Source of the DNA: Humulus lupulus
Taxonomy: Eukaryota; Streptophyta; Magnoliopsida; Rosales; Cannabaceae
Length of the DNA: 64,000 nucleotides
Assembly: GCF_963169125.1 (NCBI RefSeq)
Contig: NC_084795.1
Location: 96,901,411 to 96,965,410, forward strand
Reading direction: 5' to 3'
Shown here: one piece after another, positions 57,817 through 64,000 of the stretch
Numbering within the stretch: the stretch's first letter is position 1
Layout: each line of letters begins with the position of its first letter
Notes under the pieces: generated by a model
What the model was told of the DNA's origin: nothing
Database searches by the model: none
Seen by the model: only the letters and a program-made list of their open reading frames with translations
Program-made: the position numbers and the translations under genes

Positions 57817-59286
57817 ATGGCACAAAATGATGGGAATAATGAGGTTCCCGAGGTTATTCAAAATCAGGCTCAAAATCCTGCTGCCAGGAGACTGAGAGAC
57901 TATGTACTACCCACTATAACAGGAGTGCAAAACTGTATAAGACCGCCGGCTGTGGAGGTCAATAATTTTGAGATTAATCCGGCGATCTTGCAAATGGTGC
58001 AGTCCACTGTCCAATTTGGTGGTTTGCCTACTAAAGACCCCCATATGCAGTTGGCGAATTTCTTGGAGTTGTGTGATACCTTCAAATACATTGGAGTCAG
58101 TGATGATGCTATAAAGTTGAGACTATTCCCATTTTCTCCGTGGGAAAGAGCTAAGAGTTGGCTTAATTCGCTTCAGGAAAATTCTATTAATACTTGGCAA
58201 GACCTTGCTCAGAAATTCTTGGCTAAGTTTTTCCCTCCCTCGAAGGCTACTAAATTGAGGGGAGAAATTAATAACTTCTATCAGATGGATGGGGAGTCAT
58301 TATATGATGCTTGGGAGCGTTTCAAGGAGCTATTGAGGAAATGCCCCTACCATGGTATAGAGAAGTGGATGCTGGTTCACAATTTTTACAACGGGCTGTG
58401 TGGTACAACAAGAACGATTATTGATGCTACAGCTGGTGGGGCATTCGTGAGTAAGAGTGCCAACGAAGTATATGAGCTGCTAGAGGACATGGCCACAAAT
58501 AATAATCAGTGGTCTGATGAGAGGTCATCTGGGGTTAGAAAGGTAGCTGGGGTTCATGAACTTGATGCAATTACTGCTTTGACAGCACAAGTGGCCTCAT
58601 TGACAAAACAATTATAGCATAACACTACATCTGCTAATGCGATTCAGATGGCAGCTAGGTGAGAAATGTGTGATGGTTCTCATTCTATTGATCAGTGCCC
58701 TGCTAGTAGTAATAATAACATTCCTATGGACCAAGCTCAGGTTCAAGCTGTGGGAATTTTCAGAGGCCATTCAATAATCCATTCTCTAACACTTACAACC
58801 ATGGGTGAGCCTCAACAACCAATGAATCAAGCATCTTCATCACAACAGCCTAGGCCACAACAACCAATGAATCAAGCTCCACCAGACAGGCCTAATGAAT
58901 TACAAGTTGTATTATTGACTCTCACCAACACTTAAACTTAGTTCATGACAGAGACCAGATCTTCTATGAGAAATCTTGAAACACAAGTGGGGCAGTTGGC
59001 TAATATGCTGAATAATAGACCACAGGTAAACTTGCCTAGCAACACTGAAGTTAATCCTAAGGAGCAAGTTCAGGAAATTACTCTGAGGAGTGGTAAACAA
59101 ATTGAGCAGTGTAGTATACAACAATCAGTGGTTCAAAATGAAGGGTTGGGTGAAAAGTCTGATACAGCAGAGAAAAAGGTCACTGAAAATCACAAGAGTA
59201 TAGAGAAAGTTCCTCCAGTTGCTGTTGATCAACTAGCCCGAGTTCCATATCCTCAAAGGCTTAGAAAAGCTACTCTTGATAAATAG
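57817..59286 (+). pseudogene. Athila gag
   Basis: The start is the ATG at 57817 ([17 protein letters not shown]). The retrotransposon gag domain covers about 58030-58430: the hallmark [17 protein letters not shown], then [18 protein letters not shown] and [18 protein letters not shown]. The frame stops at TAG 58615-58617, again at TGA 58660-58662 and at 58933. After these, a degenerate zinc-knuckle-like CDGSHSIDQCP and a Gln/Pro/Met-rich linker continue, then a coiled-coil-like MRNLETQVGQLANMLN. It is a recent-looking but inactive copy. Confidence 0.9.
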
Positions 59287-59386
59287 TTTTCTAAGTTTTT
59301 AGAAGTTTTCAAGAAGCTGCATATCAATATTCCTTTTGCTGAGGCTTTGGAGCAAATGCCCAGTTATGTAAAATTCATGAAAGATT

Positions 59387-60028
59387 TTGTCTAAGAAAAG
59401 AAAAATGGAAGATCATGAAACTGTGGCGCTCACTGAAGAATGCAATGCAATATTGGAAAGGAAGCTGCCCCAAAAGTTGAGAGATCCAGGGAGCTTTACT
59501 ATACCTTGCACAATTGGAAAATTTGAATGTAAGCATGCATTGTGTGATTTGGGGGCGAGTATTAATCTGATGCCCTTATCTGTGTTCAGAAGACTTGGTT
59601 TGGGTGAGGCAAGACCAACAACGATTACTCTACAATTAGTAGACCAGTCAGTGAAGCATCCATGGGGTATCATTGAAGATGTTCTTGTGTAGGTGGATGA
59701 GTTTATTTTTCCCGCTGATTTTATCGTTCTTGAGATGGAGGAGGATACAAATGTGCCCATTATTCTTGGAAGACCATTTTTAGCCACGGGCCAAGCTCTT
59801 ATTGATGTTCAAAAGGGAGATCTTAAACTCAGAGTTCAAGGAGATGAGGTGGTATTTAATGTCTTCAAGGCAATGAAGTATCCGATGGCCAGTGACAGTT
59901 GCTATAGTGTGGATGTGATAGATAAAGCAGTCTCGAAAAGAAGGGTGAGTAGTGATGCTTTAGAGGCAGTGTTGATAGGTGGTGAGGTAGATGATGATGA
60001 TGCTGAGATGAAAGAATATGTAAATTAG
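59387..60028 (+). pseudogene. Athila aspartic protease region
   Basis: LCDLGASINLMPLSVF (about 59540-59590) is the Athila form of the retroviral-type protease active site (DLGAS in place of DTGAS). PIILGRPFLATGQALIDV follows about 65 residues later as the second conserved block (ILGRPFL). One TAG at 59690-59692 separates the two blocks. The segment after the protease is acidic. Confidence 0.87.
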
Positions 60029-60199
60029 ATCAATTCCTACCAACCGTACAGGAAGAAATTTGAAGAGTTAGCAGAGGGGCCTGAAAGACCATTAACATCC
60101 ATTCAGTAGCCACCGTAGTTGGAATTAAAGGCTCTTCCAGATCATTTGTGTTATGCATACTTGGGAGAGAATGAGACTTTACCTATAATTGTTTCAGCT

Positions 60200-61682
60200 G
60201 ACCTCTCAAAAACATAATTGGAAAAATTATTGAGGGTTTTACGGGATCATAAATTGACCATTGGGTGGACATTGGCGGATATTAGAGGAATAAGTCCTTC
60301 AACAGTAATGCATAAAATTTTATTGGAGGAAGATTGCAAGCCATCTATAGAGGCTTAGAGAAGACTCAATCCAACAATGAAGGAGGTTGTACTTGAGTAG
60401 ATTCTTAAATGGTTGGACGTCGGGGTGATCTACCCAATTTATGATAGTGCATGGGTGAGCCTAGTACAAGTGGTACCGAAGAAGGCTGGTATGACCATGG
60501 TGAAAAATGAAAACAATGAACTCATTCCAACGAGAACTGTGATGGGGTGGCGGATTTGTATTGATTACCGCAAGCTCAACAAGGCTACAAGGAAGGATCA
60601 TTTTCCTTTGCCTTTCCTTGATCAAATGCTTGACAGATTAGCATGCCACAACTACTATTTTTTCTTGGATGGGTATTCAGGGTACCATCGGATTGCTATT
60701 GCACCAGAGGATCAAGAGAAAACAACATTCACATGTCCCTATGTCACATTTGCGTTCAGGAGAATGTCATTCAGATTATGTAATGCTCCAGCAACATTTC
60801 AACGGTGCATGATGGCTATCTTTTCAGATATGGTGGAAAGGAGCATCGAGATTTTCATGGATGATTTTTCTGTCTTTGGCTCATCGTTTGACACCTGTTT
60901 GGGTAACTTGGAAAATGTGTTGAATTGGGAAAAATACCATTTCATGGTAAAAGAGGGAATTGTTCTGGGACACAAGATTTCTAGAGATGGTATTGAGGTG
61001 GATAAAGGAAAAATTGCAACAATTGAGAAATTACCACCTCCAGTGTCAGTGAAAGGTGTGAGAAATTTCCTTGGCCATGCGAGATTTTATCGACAATTCA
61101 TCAAAGATTTTTCTAAAGTGTCTAAGCCTCTCTCTTTACTGTTGATGAATGGTGTGGTTTTTTATTTCAATGAGGATTTCCTTCATGCTTTCAAGATACT
61201 TAAGGAGAGAGAGGCTGATATCTAAACCTATAGTTGTGGCTCCAAATTGGGACTTACCGTTCGAATTGATGTGTGACGCTAGTGACTATGTTGTGGGTGC
61301 AGTTTTGGGGCAGCGTATTGACAAGGTATTTCGCTCCATTTACTATGCTAGTAGAACTCTCAATGATGCACAGTTGAATTACGCCACAACAGAAAAAGAG
61401 TTGCTAGCTATAGTATTTTCTTTTGACAAGTTCAAACCATATCTGATTGGTAATAAGGTGATTGTGTAAACTGATCACTCTGCTATCAAGTACTTGATGA
61501 CTAAGAAAGATGCAAAGCCTCACTTAATCAGATGGATCCTATTGCTACAAGAGTTTGATATGGAGATTCGTGATAAAAAGGGTACTGAAAACCTGGTAGC
61601 CGATCACTTGTCAAGACTAGAAATAGAAGAGAGTGAGAATGAGAAAGCTGTGCGGATCAATGATTTCTTTCCAGATGAATAG
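60200..61682 (+). pseudogene. Athila reverse transcriptase and RNase H
   Basis: RT motifs are [20 protein letters not shown] (about 60549), FFLDGYSGYHRIAIAPEDQ, then FRLCNAPATFQRCM and the catalytic IFMDDFSVFG with both aspartates present. The connection region ends GHARFYRQFIKDFSK. RNase H begins ELMCDASDYVVGAVLGQ (about 61270), with the family ATTEKELLAIVFSFDKF block and VADHLSRLE at its end. Stops at about 60356, 60398, 61222 (with a small frameshift) and 61467 break the frame. Upstream of 60413 the sequence is collinear but interrupted. Confidence 0.9.
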
Positions 61683-62995
61683 TTATTTGGGGTGAGTGAA
61701 AATCTTATTGTGCCTTGGTTTGCGGATATTGTGAATTTCCTTGTTGCAAAGGTTGTGCCTCCTGAGATGAGAAGGCAACAGTTTAAGAAATTCTACTCTG
61801 AGGTGAAACATTGCTAATTAAAGGAGCCTATTCTCTGTAAGCATTGTGTTGATCAAATTATTCGCCTTTGTGTACCTGATGATGAAATGCATTCTATTCT
61901 TGCCCACCACCACAATTTACAATGTGGTGGGCATTTTGGAGCCACAAGAACAACAACTAAGGTATTTCAGAGTGGTTTTTTTTTGCCAACCTTATTTAAT
62001 GATGCAAATTCTTTTGTGAAGGCTTCTGATCGGTGTCAGCGCACTGGTAATATCTCAAGGAGAAAGAGATGCCCCTCAATGTGATTTTGGAAGTTGAGCT
62101 GTTTGATGTTTGGGGCATTGACTTCATGGGTCCATTTCCACCGTCTTACAATGATGAGTATATCTCGTTGGCAGTTGATTATGTGTCCAAATGGGTAGAA
62201 GCTGCTGCTACAAAGGCCAATGACGGTAAAACTGTATTGAACTTTCTCCATAAACACTTTTTCACTCGTTTTGGTACACCCCGAGCTCTCATTAGAGATG
62301 ATGGGAGTCATTTCGTCAACAAACAACTTGATGCACTTTTAGCTCGCTACGGTGTATACCACGGCACTGCATTTCCATATCACCCCCAGTCAAATGGACA
62401 AGCAGAAATTTCAAACATGGAGGTGAAAAGTATCCTTAAAAATTATGTGGATAGTTCATGGAAAAACTGGTCAAAGAAGTTGGATGATGCACTATGGGCT
62501 TACAAAACAACGTTTAAAACAACAATATGTATGTCCCCATATCGCTTAGTTTTTGGAAAAGCTTGTCATCTTCCAGTTGAGTTAGAGCATAGAGCATACT
62601 GGGCAATGAAAAGTTAAACTTTGATTGGAATGCTGCTAGTGAGAATAGAGCTTTGCAACTAAATAAGCATGATGAATTCCGTAATGAGGCATACAAAAAC
62701 GCAAAAATCTATAAGGAACGCACCAAAGCTTGGCATGACAAGAACCTAGTCCACAAAGAGTTTCAACCTGGGTAGCAAGTGCTTCTTTTTAATTCAAGGT
62801 TTAGACTATTTCCTAAAAAATTGAAGTCCCGGTGGTCAAGTCCCTTTATTGTGGTGAGAGTGTTTCCATATGGCTCAGTGGAAGTGCAAGGAAAGAATGG
62901 AGATACTTTCTAGGTGAACATGCAGCAGTTGAAGCCATATGTGGGCAGTGCATTTGATCAAGCAAAGTCAGTAATCCTCTTGATGCCCCTGTGAA
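61683..62995 (+). pseudogene. Athila integrase
   Basis: The zinc-binding HHCC region spans about 61887-62040 (HHHNLQCGGHFGATRT.., then CQRTGN). In the core the three catalytic acids are present: D in [10 protein letters not shown] (about 62113), D in [10 protein letters not shown] (about 62296) and E in [12 protein letters not shown] (about 62405). [18 protein letters not shown] is typical of Athila/Tat integrases. Stops at 61681, 61816, 62081, 62615 and near 62775 interrupt it. The C-terminal part continues to about 62995. Confidence 0.88.
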
Positions 62996-63800
62996 GAGGA
63001 GTTTAGTGTCTGGCTAAATGATGTTAACGACAACGCTCGTGGGAGGCACCCCATCTATTTTTATTGCTTTTGTACTTGTAAATTATGAATATTTGGTTCA
63101 TTTTTGTACATTTGGAATTGTGGAAAGCATTAAAAAAAAAGAGAAAAAGTAAATGGAAAAAAAAATTCTTAAGGGACGTGGCATGGTCTTATTGAGCCGC
63201 AGCATGGCTCGTTCCAGAGGCCCAGGAATTCAGAAAAATGGGGGCGGGCCGTGACATGGAGATGTAGAGTCATGGCATTAGGACTCGATTTTCCCCGAAA
63301 TTTTGATGCAGGTCGCGGCATGGAGAGAGTAGAGGCGCAACATGACTTCCCAGAATCTCAAAAATTTTTAGGTAGGCCGCGACATTGAAAGGCTAGGGCC
63401 GCGGCCCGTGTTGCGCAGACAAAGTTAAAAACCCCAATTTGGTTATTTTTTTCTTCATTCTCTTCTCCTTCTCACCCTAACCTCCATTTTCAAAGCTCAT
63501 TTTCTCATTTTGAGAGTATCACTTGGAAAGAAGACAAAAAGAAGAAGGATTTTTCACATTCAAGTAAGTGTCACCTCTCCTTCTTAGTGAATTCTTATTG
63601 GAAACTTGGACTGTTTGAGTGTCTCATTTTGGACTATTTTGCAAATTTTTCTTGAGAAATTGAGTGGTTTTGTCTGGTGTAAGTGGTTGGTTTGTTTGTT
63701 ACTTGTGATTTGGTGATTTTGGGGAGTGGGAAATCAAGGAGGGGTACTGCCCTAATTGTTTTAGGAAAGTGGAACATTTAGCGATTGTTGAAGGATTATT
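62996..63800 (+). other. Athila post-pol spacer with GC repeat phrases
   Basis: No gene is seen. An A-rich stretch (63125-63165) is followed, at 63177-63412, by several copies of a phrase like GGCCGCGRCATGG. This phrase also occurs in the 5' LTR (56468-56690). The rest looks like a leader for the ORF that follows. Confidence 0.55.
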
Positions 63801-63804
63801 ATGG

Positions 63805-64000
63805 CCTAAAAGAAACCTATCCCACGCTGCCAATCAAAAGGATGCTTCCACATCCCGAGGCCAAAACCCCCCACCACCACTTCCTGCTGATTATGATACT
63901 AACTTATTTGCCAATAAGCAGGAAGCTGATATGTTAAAAAAAAATCATGAGAAATCTGTGGTTAGGGAGAGAGGGTTTGAGTTTCAAGATGAACCATTTG
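63805..64000 (+). pseudogene. Athila post-pol ORF (env-like position), partial
   Basis: A frame opens at 63805 with PKRNLSHAANQKDASTSRGQ and stays open to the window edge (65 codons). The block KNHEKSVVRERGFEFQDEPF resembles the start of ORFs found after pol in Athila-like elements. The nearest ATG (63801) is out of frame by a small indel, giving a stop two codons on. The bulk of the ORF is outside the window. Its function is unknown, and the env-like label rests on position only. Confidence 0.55.

Overview
The window looks like repeat-rich dicot nuclear DNA. It has intron-bearing plant genes with GT..AG splice sites, plant-type Ty3/gypsy (chromovirus and Athila) retrotransposons, CACTA transposons and a CYP72-clan P450 pair. 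A rosid is plausible from the P450 type, but I cannot name the species. There are no rRNA or tRNA genes and no CRISPR. Only one gene in the window looks intact, the P450 at 7378-9381.

Left part (1-18521). A minus-strand CACTA transposon enters from the left and ends at 2271 with a CACTA terminus. A 1.4 kb solo LTR (2988-4408, 5-bp target duplication ATTCT) carries a GC-rich minisatellite. Two tandem CYP749A-like P450 genes follow, a decayed copy (4994-6820) and an intact five-exon copy (7378-9381). Next comes degraded DNA with a hAT-like element and two diverged long LTRs of one family, head to head (11167-14765 minus, 16002-18521 plus). The first of these holds its own solo LTR.

Centre (16002-47437). 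A plus-strand Ty3/gypsy element, called G1 here (5' LTR 16002-18521, tRNA-iMet primer site 18524), has been broken several times. In the ninth codon of its gag frame sits a 12.25 kb element (19569-31819). It has CACTA-type termini and a perfect 3-bp AGA duplication, and the gag frame resumes in phase on the other side. This Pack-CACTA carries no transposase. It carries pieces of six unrelated host genes with introns, all in the same orientation: isopentenyl-diphosphate isomerase, the microtubule protein MOR1, a GH38 alpha-mannosidase, glycyl-tRNA synthetase, VPS13 and a ubiquitin-specific protease. This is the most notable structure in the window. G1's protease frame is broken again by a second LTR element, E2 (33124-43270), which has an antisense ORF of the putative gypsy-type transposon family. 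Two solo LTRs (37670-39968 and 40193-42607), each with perfect target duplications, sit inside E2. G1 resumes with protease and reverse transcriptase (43276-44514) and then runs directly into a truncated LTR copy.

Right part (47443-64000). A 3.9 kb LTR-like insertion (TSD ATGAC) abuts a minus-strand chromodomain-bearing Ty3/gypsy element, G3 (51375-56173). An Athila-type element with a tRNA-Asp-like primer site follows, starting at 56174 and running off the right edge. All the retroelement coding regions carry stops or frameshifts.
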